Assembly: GCA_963794385.1 (NCBI GenBank)
Contig: CAWCDT010000006.1
Span: 62,001-126,000 of the forward strand
Direction of reading: 5' to 3'
From: Gaiellasilicea sp963794385
GTDB lineage: Bacteria; Actinomycetota; Thermoleophilia; Gaiellales; Gaiellaceae
Length of the DNA stretch: 64,000 bases
A program made the position numbers and the translations under genes. Positions 49,582-58,628 of this stretch are shown here, piece by piece; the stretch's first letter is position 1, and every line of letters begins with the position of its first letter. The notes beneath the pieces are model-generated. The model did no database searches. It had not been told where the DNA came from and saw nothing but the letters and a program-made list of their open reading frames with translations.

Positions 49582-49973
49582 GCCGGAATCTTCTCGCGCA
49601 AGAAGTCGACGATCTCGCTCGTCGGTGCGCCGGGCGTGAACACCGCGGCGACGCCCTTCCCGCGCAGCTCCTCCGCGTCCTCCCCGGGAATCGTGCCGCC
49701 GACGACGACGAGCACGTCGTCGACGCCGTTTTCCTTCAGTCCCTCGAGGATCCGCGGCACGAGCGTCATGTGCGCGCCGGACAGGATCGAGATGCCGACA
49801 GCGTCTGCGTCCTCCTGGATCGCCGTCTCCACGATCTGCTCCGGCGTCTGATGGAGGCCGGTGTAGATCACCTCCATGCCCGCGTCACGGAGGGCTCGGG
49901 CGATGATCTTCGCGCCGCGGTCGTGACCGTCCAGGCCGGGCTTCGCGATCACCACTCTGATCTTCCGGGCCAT
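49578..49973 (-). CDS. B12-binding small subunit of an acyl-CoA mutase
   Basis: 131-aa cobalamin-binding Rossmann domain. The axial His17 is in KPGLDGHDRGAK (D-x-H-x-x-G), with the partner motifs SILSGAHMTL and VVVGGTIPGED. This is the separate C-terminal-domain subunit found in archaeal-type and many actinobacterial methylmalonyl-CoA mutases; the large subunit is at 50707-52375. TATACT (49988-49983) lies 9 nt before the ATG. Confidence 0.92.
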   Translation of the reverse strand: MARKIRVVIAKPGLDGHDRGAKIIARALRDAGMEVIYTGLHQTPEQIVETAIQEDADAVGISILSGAHMTLVPRILEGLKENGVDDVLVVVGGTIPGEDAEELRGKGVAAVFTPGAPTSEIVDFLREKIPA

Positions 49974-49982
49974 GGCGTCGGC

Positions 49983-49990
49983 AGTATACG
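49983..49990. promoter_or_regulatory. Shared divergent -10 region (AGTATACG)
   Basis: TATACT on the minus strand serves the B12-binding gene and the overlapping TATACG on the plus strand is placed to serve the MBL hydrolase. The start codons are only 20 bp apart, so both mRNAs would be leaderless and share the same promoter core. Confidence 0.45.
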
Positions 49991-49993
49991 GCG

Positions 49994-50710
49994 GTGCGCC
50001 TCACAGTCATCGGCTCGTCGCCCGCCTGGCCCAACCCCGGCGGGGCCTGTTCGGGCTACCTCGTCGACGGCAAGTTGCTGCTCGACTGCGGGCCTGGCGT
50101 GCTGGCGAAACTGCGTCAGCGCGAGCCCTGGCCGAGCATCGACGCGATCGCGATCACCCACCTCCACCTCGACCACTGGGGCGATCTCATCCCCTGGGTC
50201 TGGGGCAGCCTCTACGGCCCGGGTGCGGCCTGGCCGCGCGTCTCCCTCTGGCTCCCGCCCGGGAGCGCGCGAGGAGCTGAGGCCGATCGCTGGCTCGGCT
50301 CGGCAGCGAGGACATGTTCGAGCGTGCCTTCGAAGTCGCCGAGTACGAGTCGCGCGTTCCGTTCACCGCTGCGGGCCTTCAGGTGACGGCCTTTCCGCTG
50401 CTGCACTACGACATGAAGACGCACGGCTTCCGGGTCGAGGGCGACCGGGTGCTCGCCTACTCCGGTGACAGCGGGCCGTGCCCGGAGCTCGAGCGAGCTC
50501 GCTCACGGAGCCGATCTTCTCCTCTGCGAGGCGACGCTCGAGAGCGCGGTGCTCGACGGGCCGCGGCGCGGACATCTAACGCCGGAAGAGGCCGAGGCCG
50601 CGGCCGCCAACGGCAACGTGAAGCGGATCCTGCTTACCCACCGCCCCGACGAGCGCCCGGCCCACGAAGGCGTCGAGCTCGCCTACGACGGGCTCGAGCT
50701 CGAGTTCTAG
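49994..50710 (+). CDS. MBL-fold metal-dependent hydrolase, two frameshifts
   Basis: Reconstructed about 238 aa. Zinc motif THLHLDHWGD near 55-60, preceded by LLLDCGPGVLAKL. After a break near 50278 the sequence continues MFERAFEVAEYES...FPLLHYDMKTHGFRV...YSGDSGPCPEL, and after another near 50492 SSELAHGADLLLCEATLES...GHLTPEEAEAAAANGNVKRILLTH, ending ELEF. This is the RNase Z/phosphodiesterase-like branch with a phosphate-binding ILLTH ending. Starts GTG. Substrate unknown. Confidence 0.78.
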
Positions 50711-52375
50711 AACACTGGGGTTTCGCGCCAGGTACCCCAGATCTCGCGCCAGGCGTCGCACATCTCGCCCATCGTGACGTAGTCGCGTGCGGCGTCCAGG
50801 ATCACGGGCATCAGATTGACGTCGTCGCGTGCGGCCGCCTCCTTCAGCGCGCCGAGGCGCGACTGTACGACCGCCGAGTCGCGGCGGCCCTTCAGCGCCT
50901 TCACGCGCTCGATCTGCTTCGTTTCGAGCGCGGCGTCGATCTTGAGGATCTCCAGCGGCGCCTCGTCCTCCAGCTGGTACCGGTTGACGCCGACGACGAC
51001 GCGCTCGCCGCGCTCCACCTCCTCCTGATAGCGAAATGCCGCGTCTGCTATCTCTCGTTGCGGGAAGTTCTGTTTGATCGCCTCAACCATTCCGCCCAGC
51101 TTCTCGATCCGCTCGAAGTAGTCGTACGCCTGCGCCTCGATCCGGTTCGTCAGCTCTTCGACGTGGTAGGAGCCGCCGAGCGGGTCGATCGCGTTCACAA
51201 CGCCCGTTTCGTGGGCGATCACCTGCTGCGTGCGCAGGGCAATGCGCACGGCGTCCTCGGTCGGCAGCGCCAGCGCCTCGTCGAACGAGTTCGTGTGCAG
51301 CGACTGCGTCCCGCCCAGCACCGCCGCGAGGGCCTCGATCGCGGTCCGGACGATGTTCACCTCCGGCTGCTGCGCCGTCAGCGAGACACCGGCGGTCTGC
51401 GAGTGGAAGCGCATCAGCCACGAGCGCGGGTTGCGCGCGCCGAAGCGGTCGCGCAGCTCTCGCGCCCAGATCCGCCGCGCCGCCCGGTACTTGGCGATCT
51501 CCTCGAAGAAGTCGAGGTGCGCGTTGAAGAAGAAGCTGAGCCGGGGCGCGAAATCGTCGACGTCGAGGCCGCGCGCGACCGCCCACTCGACGTAGGTGAA
51601 GCCGTCCGCGAGCGTGAACGCGAGCTCCTGCGCCGCGGTCGAGCCCGCCTCGCGGATGTGGTAGCCGGAGATCGAGATCGGATGCCACTTCGGCAGCTCG
51701 CGCGCGCAGTACTCGACCATGTCCGTGACGAGCCGCATCGAGGGCTCCGGCGGGAAGATGTACTCCTTCTGCGCGATGTACTCCTTGAGGATGTCCGTCT
51801 GGATCGTCCCGCGCAGCTCCGCCGCCGGCACGCCCTGCTCCTCGCCGACCGCGATGTAGAACGCGAGCAGGATCGCCGCCGGCGAGTTGATCGTCATCGA
51901 CGTGCTGACGTCGCCGAGCGGGATGCCGCGGAAGAGCGTCTGCATGTCCTCGAGCGAGTCGATCGCAACCCCTTCGCGGCCGACCTCGCCGAGCGAGCGG
52001 GCGTGGTCCGAGTCGTAGCCCATCAGCGTCGGCATGTCGAAGGCGGTCGAGAGCCCGGTCTGGCCGTGGTCGAGCAGGTAGCGGAAGCGCTCGTTGGTCT
52101 CCTCGGCGGTGCCGAAGCCCGCGAACTGCCGCATCGTCCAGAGCTTGCCGCGGTACATCGACGGATAGACGCCGCGCGTGAACGGAAAGACGCCCGGGTA
52201 GCCGAGGTCGCGGTCGTAGTCGATCTCGACCGTGTCCGGTGTCGCCAAGCGGTTCGTTCTCGAGCCCCGAGATGGTCGTGAAGAGCTCTCCCTGACGCTC
52301 CGGCTGGCGGGCGTAGAGCTCCTCCCGCCACGCCTGCGTGCCGCTCAGAGAGCCGCGGTCCTCGGTCGTCGCCAT
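50707..52375 (-). CDS. Adenosylcobalamin-dependent acyl-CoA mutase large subunit (methylmalonyl-CoA mutase type), one frameshift
   Basis: About 555 aa, the TIM-barrel catalytic subunit without a B12 domain. Key stretches: RGVYPSMYRGKLWTMRQFAG, STAFDMPTLMGYDSDH, RGTIQTDILKEYIAQKEYIF, ISISGYHIREAGSTAAQE, RLSFFFNAHLDFFEEIAKYR and GGTQSLHTNSFDEALALP. The first 43 residues are in another frame; an extra G near 52242 (CCGCTTGGCGAC) separates ENEPL from ATPDTVEID. The Tyr that contacts the substrate carboxylate in methylmalonyl-CoA mutase is kept, but the Arg207 position appears to be Gln (AQKEY). TATCAT lies 6 nt before the ATG. MeaB (12.4 kb) and an adenosyltransferase (53.1 kb) would serve it. 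Confidence 0.9.
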
Positions 52376-52397
52376 GCGCCGATGATAGGCGAGCGCG

Positions 52398-53144
52398 CTA
52401 CAGGAGCGCCTGCGCGGCGAAGGCGACGCCGACGACGACGAGCACCGCGCCGAGCGCCAGCCGGAGCCGGTTCTCGTCGACCTTCCCGGTCGCCTGAGCC
52501 CCGAGCCAGCCGCCGGGGAGCGCGCCGGCAAGACCCGCAGCCAGCACGTCCCAGTCGACGCGGAGGGCGGCCGCGTGCGTCGCAAAGCCCGCGACGCCGA
52601 GCAGGAAGCCGACGACGAGGTTCGTGCCGGCGGCGCGGCGGACGTCCATCCCGACGCCGCGCACGAGCGCCGGCATCCGCAAGGTGCCGAGGATGACGCC
52701 GACCGCACCGCCGAGCACGCCGATCCCGAACCCGGAGGTGGCGGCCGGCCAGAGCCGCAACCGCTCACGAGCGCGCGCGCGTACCGGCCGCAGAGCCAGG
52801 TCGATGCCGCTCCAGAGCAGCACGGCCGCGATCGCCGCGTAGAGCAGCCGCTCGGAGACGTCGCCGGCGACGAGCGCGCCGAGGATCGCGCCCGCGATGG
52901 ACGGCGGCGCCATCCACGCAACGATGCGCCAGTCGACGCGCCCCGCACGAAGGTGCCCGGCAGCCCCCGCGCCCGCCGAGGCCGCGGAGATGGCGATATT
53001 CGTCCCCGCAGCGGCGACCGGGCTTCCCGTCAACGCGACGATCAGCGGGAGCCGGAGCGTCCCGAGCACGAGCCCGAGCATCGAGCCCACGTACCCGGCG
53101 ACGAACGAGCCTACGAACGCGGCTGCGAGCTCCCAGGCTTCCAC
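52398..53144 (-). CDS. TauE/SafE-family membrane transporter
   Basis: 248 aa, about eight membrane helices in two repeats, each with a Gly-rich GGxxGxxLGTLRxP-type motif: GSMLGLVLGTLRLPLIVAL and GGAVGVILGTLRMPALVRG. The family exports sulfite, sulfoacetate or other organic anions; substrate unknown here. The GTG at 53144 lies 34 nt inside the end of the adenosyltransferase gene, suggesting coupling. Confidence 0.87.
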   Translation of the reverse strand: MEAWELAAAFVGSFVAGYVGSMLGLVLGTLRLPLIVALTGSPVAAAGTNIAISAASAGAGAAGHLRAGRVDWRIVAWMAPPSIAGAILGALVAGDVSERLLYAAIAAVLLWSGIDLALRPVRARARERLRLWPAATSGFGIGVLGGAVGVILGTLRMPALVRGVGMDVRRAAGTNLVVGFLLGVAGFATHAAALRVDWDVLAAGLAGALPGGWLGAQATGKVDENRLRLALGAVLVVVGVAFAAQALL

Positions 53145-53698
53145 AGGGGCTCGTCGGCGCCAGCCAGGGCGTTCGCGGTGCGGGCGAGGATGAAGAGCAG
53201 GTCGGAGAGCCGGTTCAGATAGGCGAGGACGAGCGGGTTCAGCTCGACGTCGCGGGCGCCGAGCAGCACCTCGCGTTCGGCGCGGCGGCAAATCGTGCGG
53301 GCGATGTGCAGCCTGGCGGCCGTCTCCGTGCCGCCCGGCAGGACGAAGCTGCGCAGCTCGGGCAGGTCGGCGTTGAAGTCGTCGCAGAGCTCCTCGAGCC
53401 CGTCGATCATCGCCTGCTCGACACGCAGCCGGTCGGTGACCCCCCAGGGGACGGAGAGGTCGGCGCCGACGTCGAAGAGCTCGTTCTGGACCCGCGTCAG
53501 CGGCTCGCGCAGCGCGGCCGGAAGCTCACCGGCGAGCACGACGCCGAGCGCTGCATTGAGCTCGTCGACGGTGCCGAACGCACCGATCCGGCAGTCGAGC
53601 TTCGAGACACGGGAGCCGTCGCCGAGCGACGTCTCGCCGGTGTCGCCGCCGCGGGTGTAGATCCTCGTCAGCCGGACCGGCTCGTCGCGCGCTCTCAT
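53111..53698 (-). CDS. Corrinoid adenosyltransferase, PduO type
   Basis: 195 aa. Converts cob(I)alamin to adenosylcobalamin with ATP. The N-terminal ATP motif is IYTRGGDTGETSLGDGSRV; the central helices contain ELRSFVLPGGTETAARLHIART and the late RLSDLLFILAR, all conserved in PduO/MMAB enzymes. It supplies the cofactor of the adjacent mutase system. It overlaps the acyl-CoA dehydrogenase stop by 4 nt (ATGA). Confidence 0.93.
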   Translation of the reverse strand: MRARDEPVRLTRIYTRGGDTGETSLGDGSRVSKLDCRIGAFGTVDELNAALGVVLAGELPAALREPLTRVQNELFDVGADLSVPWGVTDRLRVEQAMIDGLEELCDDFNADLPELRSFVLPGGTETAARLHIARTICRRAEREVLLGARDVELNPLVLAYLNRLSDLLFILARTANALAGADEPLWKPGSSQPRS

Positions 53699-54855
53699 TG
53701 CTTCAGGGCCGGCTCGCGCTGCAGCTCGAGGATGTTGCGCGCGATCACGAGCCGCTGGATCTCGCTCGTCCCCTCGTAGATCTCCGTGACCTTCGCGTCG
53801 CGGTAGTAGCGCTCGACCGGGAACTCCTTCGTGTAGCCGTAGCCGCCGAGGATCTGGATCGCCTCCCCGGTCTGGCGGCGCGCCATCTCGGAGGCGTAGA
53901 GCTTGGCCTTCGCGCCAGCCTCGGTGTGCGGCTCACCGCGCTCCTTCAGCCACGCGGCCTTGTAGACGAGCAGCCTGGCGGCGTCGATCTCGGTCGACAT
54001 GTCAGCGAGCTTCCACTGGATCGCCTGGTGCTCCGCGATCCGCTTGCCGAACGCCCGCCGCTCCTTCGCGTAGTCGCGCGCGACGTCGTACGCGGCCTGC
54101 GCGATCCCGAGAGCCTGCGCGGCGATCCCGATCCGGCCGCCGTCCAGCGTCGCCATCGCGACCGTGAAGCCCCTGCGCTCCTCGTGCAGCAGGCGATCGG
54201 CGTCGACCTGGGTCTCGACGCGCAGCTCGGCAGTCGAGGAGGAGTTGAGGCCGAGCTTCTCCTCCTCGCGTGTCACCTCGACGTGCGCGCGGTCGAGGAT
54301 GAACGCAGAGACTCCGCGTGCCCCCTCGATGTCGGGATCGGTCCGGGCGAAGAAGACAAACGTGCCGGCCTGCTCGCCGGTCGTGATGAACTGCTTCGAT
54401 CCGGAGATGCGCCAGCCGTCCCCGTCCGGAACGGCCGTCGTTCGCAGCGCCCCGGCGTCCGAGCCGGAGCCCGCCTCGGTGAGCGCGAACGCGCCGATCT
54501 TCTCCCCGTGCGCGAGCGGAGGCACGAAGCGGCTCCGCTGCTCGTCGGTGCCGAAGGCGAGGATCGGGAGCGTGCATGCGCTCGTGTGCACGGCGACCGT
54601 CACGCCGACGCCCGCGTCCGCACGCGAGAGCTCCTCGAGCACGAGGATGTAGGAGAGGAAGTCGGCGCCTACGCCGCCGTACTCCTCCGGAACGCAGACG
54701 CCCATCAGGCCGAGCTCGGCGAGCTTCACGTAGAGCTCGGCCGGGAAGTGGTGCTCCCGGTCCCAGGCTGCCGCGTTGGGCTCGATCTCGGCCTGCGCAA
54801 CCTCCCGCGCCAGCGCCTGGATCTCCCGCTGGTCGTCCGTGAGCGAGAAGTCCAT
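53695..54855 (-). CDS. Acyl-CoA dehydrogenase
   Basis: 386 aa, same family as the protein at 2.2 kb but distinct in sequence. Signatures FALTEAGSGSDAGALRT, ATLDGGRIGIAAQALGIA, GGYGYTKEFPVERYYRDAK and IYEGTSEIQRLVIARNIL, the last holding the catalytic Glu. TAGACT (54869-54864) lies 8 nt before the ATG. It heads a three-gene operon with the adenosyltransferase and the TauE/SafE protein, tying it to propionyl/methylmalonyl or branched-chain acyl-CoA breakdown (inference). Confidence 0.94.
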   Translation of the reverse strand: MDFSLTDDQREIQALAREVAQAEIEPNAAAWDREHHFPAELYVKLAELGLMGVCVPEEYGGVGADFLSYILVLEELSRADAGVGVTVAVHTSACTLPILAFGTDEQRSRFVPPLAHGEKIGAFALTEAGSGSDAGALRTTAVPDGDGWRISGSKQFITTGEQAGTFVFFARTDPDIEGARGVSAFILDRAHVEVTREEEKLGLNSSSTAELRVETQVDADRLLHEERRGFTVAMATLDGGRIGIAAQALGIAQAAYDVARDYAKERRAFGKRIAEHQAIQWKLADMSTEIDAARLLVYKAAWLKERGEPHTEAGAKAKLYASEMARRQTGEAIQILGGYGYTKEFPVERYYRDAKVTEIYEGTSEIQRLVIARNILELQREPALKQ

Positions 54856-54880
54856 CGCGCGCGAGTCTAGATGGTGGGTG

Positions 54881-55948
54881 TTACGCGGCGGCGAGAAACT
54901 CCCGACGGATCTCGTGCAGAACGTGCTCGCGATCGCGGAACGCGTCGACCACGTCCGGGTCGAACTGCTTCCCGGACTGGGCGACGATCTCCCGGCGCGA
55001 GGCGCGCCAGTTCTGGGCGTCGCGATAGGGACGGTGGTTCGTGAGCGCATCGAGCGCGTCGGCAACGGCGAAGATTCGGGCCCCGATCGGGATCTCCTCG
55101 CCCCTGAAGTGGTCGGGATAGCCGCTGCCATCCCAGCGCTCGTGGTGCGAGCGCACGACGGCGACCCCAGCTCCCTGGAGGAAGGCGACGCCGCCGATCA
55201 TCTGGGCGCCGAGGACCGTGTGGGCCCGCATCACATGCCACTCGGACTCGCTGAGCGGGCCCGGCTTGAGCAGGATCTGGTCGGGCACGCCCATCTTGCC
55301 GATGTCGTGGAGGAGGAAGCCGTACTCGAGCCCCGGGTCGGCGGCGAGCTGCGGGTCGATCGCAGCGGCGAGCTCGAGCGCATAGCGCTGGACGCGCTGC
55401 GAGTGCTGTCGCGTGCCCGTGTCCTTCGTGCCGAGGGCGGTCGCGAGCGCCGAGACGGTCTCGCGGTACGCGCTCTCCAGCAAAACACGCTGGCCGCGCT
55501 CGAGCTCGACCAGGTGGCGGAGATCGCGTGCATAGAGGACGAGCTGTTCCTCGTCGGGCCGGCCGTTCGACCGCCGCATCGGCACGCCGACATCGGCTCC
55601 CGCGAGCCGCTCGACGACGCTGAGCAGCTCGAGCGGGCGGAACGGCTTCAGCAGCAACGCGTCTGCGCCGACCGCGCCCGCCACTTCCTCGACGTCCTCC
55701 ATCCCGGTCAGGAGCACGATCCTGATCGAGCTCGTGCGTGCGTCCGACTTCAGCTCGCGGCAGAAGGCGAGCCCGTCCATCCCAGGCATGCCGACGTCGA
55801 GCACCATCACGTCCGGCGTCGACTCCGCGATCCGCCGCTCGGCCTCGGCCGCGTCGCCCGCCTCGTCGACGTCGACGGCGACGTCCTCGAACGTCGTCCG
55901 CAGAAGTGTGCGGAAACCCGAATCGTCGTCGACCAGCAGCAGGCGCAT
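54881..55948 (-). CDS. HD-GYP response regulator, probable cyclic-di-GMP phosphodiesterase
   Basis: 355 aa. The receiver domain (1-120) begins MRLLLVDDDSG, phosphoacceptor Asp in VMVLDVGMPGMDG, switch Thr in LLTGMED and Lys in LLLKPFRP. A linker helix leads to an HD-GYP domain with HSQRV, LLHDIGKMGVPDQI, RAHTVLGAQMI, and SHHERWDGSGYP. All metal-binding residues and the GYP triplet are visible, so c-di-GMP hydrolysis is expected. The ATG at 55948 has TATCCT 7 nt upstream. No sensor kinase is adjacent. Confidence 0.93.
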   Translation of the reverse strand: MRLLLVDDDSGFRTLLRTTFEDVAVDVDEAGDAAEAERRIAESTPDVMVLDVGMPGMDGLAFCRELKSDARTSSIRIVLLTGMEDVEEVAGAVGADALLLKPFRPLELLSVVERLAGADVGVPMRRSNGRPDEEQLVLYARDLRHLVELERGQRVLLESAYRETVSALATALGTKDTGTRQHSQRVQRYALELAAAIDPQLAADPGLEYGFLLHDIGKMGVPDQILLKPGPLSESEWHVMRAHTVLGAQMIGGVAFLQGAGVAVVRSHHERWDGSGYPDHFRGEEIPIGARIFAVADALDALTNHRPYRDAQNWRASRREIVAQSGKQFDPDVVDAFRDREHVLHEIRREFLAAA

Positions 55949-56006
55949 CGTTTTCAGGATAGGCGGTTCGAGTGAGGGGAACACAACCCCCTTTCAGGGA
56001 GTCACC

Positions 56007-56837
56007 TCAGTAGGTGTAGAAGCCCCGCCCCGTCTTGCGGCCGAGCCGACCCGCCTGAACATACTGGCGCAGGAGGGGACAGGGAGCGTACTTCGGGTTC
56101 CCGAGCCCTTCGTGCAGCACCTCCATGATCGCCACGCACGTGTCGAGGCCGATCAGGTCGGCCAGCGCGAGCGGCCCCATCGGATGCGCGAAGCCGAGCT
56201 TCGCGATCGTGTCGATCGCCTCGGGCTCGGCCACGCCTTCCATCAGCGCGTAAGCCGCTTCGTTGATGAACGGCATCAGGATGCGGTTCGAGACGAAGCC
56301 GGGGAAGTCGTTCGCCTGCGCCGGCACCTTGCCCAGCTCCTCGGCGAGCTTCGTGATCGCGGCGGCCGTCTCGTCCGAGGTCTGCGCCGCCCGGATCACC
56401 TCGACGAGCTTCAGCACGGGAACCGGGTTGAAGAAGTGCATCCCGATCACCTGCTCGGGCCGCTTCGTCACTGCTGCGAGGGAGGTGATCGGGATCGAGG
56501 AGGTGTTCGACGCGAGCACCGCGCTGTCGGGCAGCAGCTCGTCGGCGCGACGGAAGAGATCCTCCTTGACGGACGCGTCCTCGACCACGGCCTCGAGCAG
56601 GAGGTCGGCGGCGACGAGGTCGTCGACCGCCGCGACGCGCGCGAGCACCTCGTCCGGATCGGCGCCTCCCTTCTCGGCCAGCTTCTCCAGGCTCTTCCGC
56701 ATCGCCGCGAGCCCGCGCTCGGTCGCGCCGGGCGCGGCGTCGTAGAGCGAGACGCGGCGGCCGGACGCGGCCACGACCTGGGCGATGCCGCCGCCCATCT
56801 GACCCGCACCCGCGACGAGGACATGCTCGAACTCCAT
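56007..56837 (-). CDS. 3-hydroxyacyl-CoA dehydrogenase (3-hydroxybutyryl-CoA type)
   Basis: 276 aa, single-domain form. NAD motif VAGAGQMGGGIAQVVA, catalytic region SNTSSIPITSLAA and GMHFFNPVPVLKLVEVI (His of the catalytic pair), ending FYTY. Beta-oxidation or butyrate-type metabolism alongside the thiolase at 57.5 kb. TAGCCT (56851-56846) lies 8 nt before the ATG. Confidence 0.95.
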   Translation of the reverse strand: MEFEHVLVAGAGQMGGGIAQVVAASGRRVSLYDAAPGATERGLAAMRKSLEKLAEKGGADPDEVLARVAAVDDLVAADLLLEAVVEDASVKEDLFRRADELLPDSAVLASNTSSIPITSLAAVTKRPEQVIGMHFFNPVPVLKLVEVIRAAQTSDETAAAITKLAEELGKVPAQANDFPGFVSNRILMPFINEAAYALMEGVAEPEAIDTIAKLGFAHPMGPLALADLIGLDTCVAIMEVLHEGLGNPKYAPCPLLRQYVQAGRLGRKTGRGFYTY

Positions 56838-56848
56838 CGCGCGGCAGG

Positions 56849-57334
56849 CTAACGGGGGCGACGCACCCGCCGCACGAGGAAGAACGCTCCGGCGAGGAGG
56901 ACGAGCGCGCCGACGACGATCCCGCCCCAGTTGAGCGGCGGCAGCGTCCGGTCCTCGACGTCGGTCAGCTCGAGAAACGCCGCCGGCTCGACCTGCGAGC
57001 AGAGACCCGAGCGCCAACGGGCGCCGTCCAGCTCGAGTAGGAGCCCCACCCGCTCTCCGACCTGGGCTGCGAGCCCGCAGGCGGCGCTGTCGCGCGGAGT
57101 CACGACCTCGACGCGGTTCACGATGTCGCCCTTGTAGATCTGCTCGACGCGGAAGAGGAGCGTGACCTCGACGCCGGACTCACGCCGCTCGAGCACCGTG
57201 CCAACGAAGGCGCCGTCCGCCCGGGGCAGGTCTCGCTCGAGGTCGACCGGAGCACACGTGCACGCGAGCGCGCCGGCGGCGGAGGCGAGCAGCCCCACAG
57301 CGGCCGCAGCGAGCGCGACGCAGGTCACGCGCAC
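56849..57334 (-). CDS. Exported protein with NTR/TIMP-like Cys motif and C-terminal membrane helix
   Basis: 161 aa. Signal peptide MRVTCVALAAAAVGLLASAA is followed directly by ACTCAPVDLERDL, a Cys-x-Cys-x-Pro start like that of TIMP/NTR folds. Further Cys residues in SAACGLAA and SGLCSQ could form disulfides. A C-terminal helix (GGIVVGALVLLAGAFFLV) and basic RRVRRPR anchor it in the membrane, facing out. GTG start. Function unknown; the NTR resemblance is by motif only. Confidence 0.65.
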   Translation of the reverse strand: MRVTCVALAAAAVGLLASAAGALACTCAPVDLERDLPRADGAFVGTVLERRESGVEVTLLFRVEQIYKGDIVNRVEVVTPRDSAACGLAAQVGERVGLLLELDGARWRSGLCSQVEPAAFLELTDVEDRTLPPLNWGGIVVGALVLLAGAFFLVRRVRRPR

Positions 57335-57349
57335 GCGCGCCCGCCGCCC

Positions 57350-57423
57350 TGTGGAAAAAGAGTTGGTGAATTGTTGACCGCGGACGCGTCCTGCCGGGAC
57401 GTGTCCGGGGACAGTCCCCGGAC
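57350..57423. repeat. REP-like palindromic element, copy B (inverted)
   Basis: Reverse complement of the 74-bp unit at 39484-39557: the 21-bp core GTCCGGGGACTGTCCCCGGAC is identical, the spacer is about 70% identical, and both end in TCCACA. It sits between the exported protein gene and the thiolase gene, away from coding sequence. A solo copy about 18 kb from the RAYT gene. Confidence 0.85.
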
Positions 57424-57467
57424 CGGTCCACCACGGACGTTGTCGCTTGCGGGCAGGCTCGGCGGGC

Positions 57468-58619
57468 TCAGACCTCGATCAGGAGCGCGTCGCCCTGGCC
57501 CCCGCCGGAACAGATCGCCGCCAGGCCGAGGCCACCCCCGTTGCGGCGGAGCTCGTGCACCATCGTCCCGACGATGCGGCCGCCGGAGGCCCCGATGGGG
57601 TGCCCGAGCGCCACGGCGCCGCCGTTCACGTTCACGATCTCCTCGTCGGCGCCGAGCATGCGGGTCGAGTTGAGCGCGACCGACGAGAAGGCCTCGTTGA
57701 TCTCGACTCGCTTGACGTCCTCGATCGTCTTCCCGGCCTTGTCGAACGCAATCGCGGCCGCGTTCGCCGGCGTCCGCACGAGATACGCGAAGTCGTCCGC
57801 GACGGATCCCTGCGAGACGATCGTTGCCAGCACCTCGAGCCCGCGCCGGCGCGCGAGCTCCTCCGACGTCACGAGCACGCACGACGCGCCGTCGTTGACG
57901 CCGGGCGCGTTGCCGGCCGTGGTCGTCCCCTCGGGGTCGAAAACGGGCTTCAGCTGTGAGAGCGAGTCCATCGTCGTGTCCCGCCGGATGCCTTCGTCGG
58001 CGGTGACGTCCCCGACCGGGACCAGCTCGGCGTCGTAGCGGCCCTCGTCCTGCGCCGCCGCGGCGCGCTGGTGCGAGCGGAGCGCCCACGCGTCCTGCTC
58101 CTCACGGCTGATCCCGAGCTCGCGGGAGACCATCGAGTTGTGCTGGACCATGTGCATCTGGTCGTACGCGTCGGTGAGCCCGTCGAAGATCATCGAGTCG
58201 ATCAGCTCGCCGTGTCCGAGCCGGTAGCCGAAGCGCGCCTTCTTGAGGAGGTAGGGCGCGTTCGACATCGACTCCATCCCACCCGTCACGATCACGTCAC
58301 ACTCGCCGGCGCGGATCATCGCGTCGGCGATCTGAACGGCCCGGATCGAGGACGCGCAGACCTTGTTGATCGTGTCGGCGGGCGTCTCCTTCGGAAGGCC
58401 GGCGCCGATCGCAGCCTGGCGGGCCGGCGCCTGGCCGGCGCCCGCCTGGAGCACCTGACCCATGATCGTGTACTCGGGCTCGTCGGGCTCGAGGCCGATC
58501 CGCTCCAGCGCAGCCTTGATCACGAGCGAGCCGAGCTCGGTCGCCGGGTAGCCGGCGAGACCGCCGCCGAGCTTGCCGAACGGCGTCCGCACCGCGGAGA
58601 CGATGACCGAGCGGGACAT
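57468..58619 (-). CDS. Thiolase (acetyl-CoA acetyltransferase)
   Basis: 383 aa. Nucleophilic Cys in TINKVCASSIRAV, GHPIGASGGRIV with catalytic His, and Cys in AAICSGGGQGDALL. Length and motif set match biosynthetic/degradative acetyl-CoA acetyltransferases. TAGATT (58631-58626) lies 6 nt before the ATG. It completes the beta-oxidation set with the dehydrogenases nearby. Confidence 0.95.
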   Translation of the reverse strand: MSRSVIVSAVRTPFGKLGGGLAGYPATELGSLVIKAALERIGLEPDEPEYTIMGQVLQAGAGQAPARQAAIGAGLPKETPADTINKVCASSIRAVQIADAMIRAGECDVIVTGGMESMSNAPYLLKKARFGYRLGHGELIDSMIFDGLTDAYDQMHMVQHNSMVSRELGISREEQDAWALRSHQRAAAAQDEGRYDAELVPVGDVTADEGIRRDTTMDSLSQLKPVFDPEGTTTAGNAPGVNDGASCVLVTSEELARRRGLEVLATIVSQGSVADDFAYLVRTPANAAAIAFDKAGKTIEDVKRVEINEAFSSVALNSTRMLGADEEIVNVNGGAVALGHPIGASGGRIVGTMVHELRRNGGGLGLAAICSGGGQGDALLIEV

Positions 58620-58628
58620 GCCTTGAAT

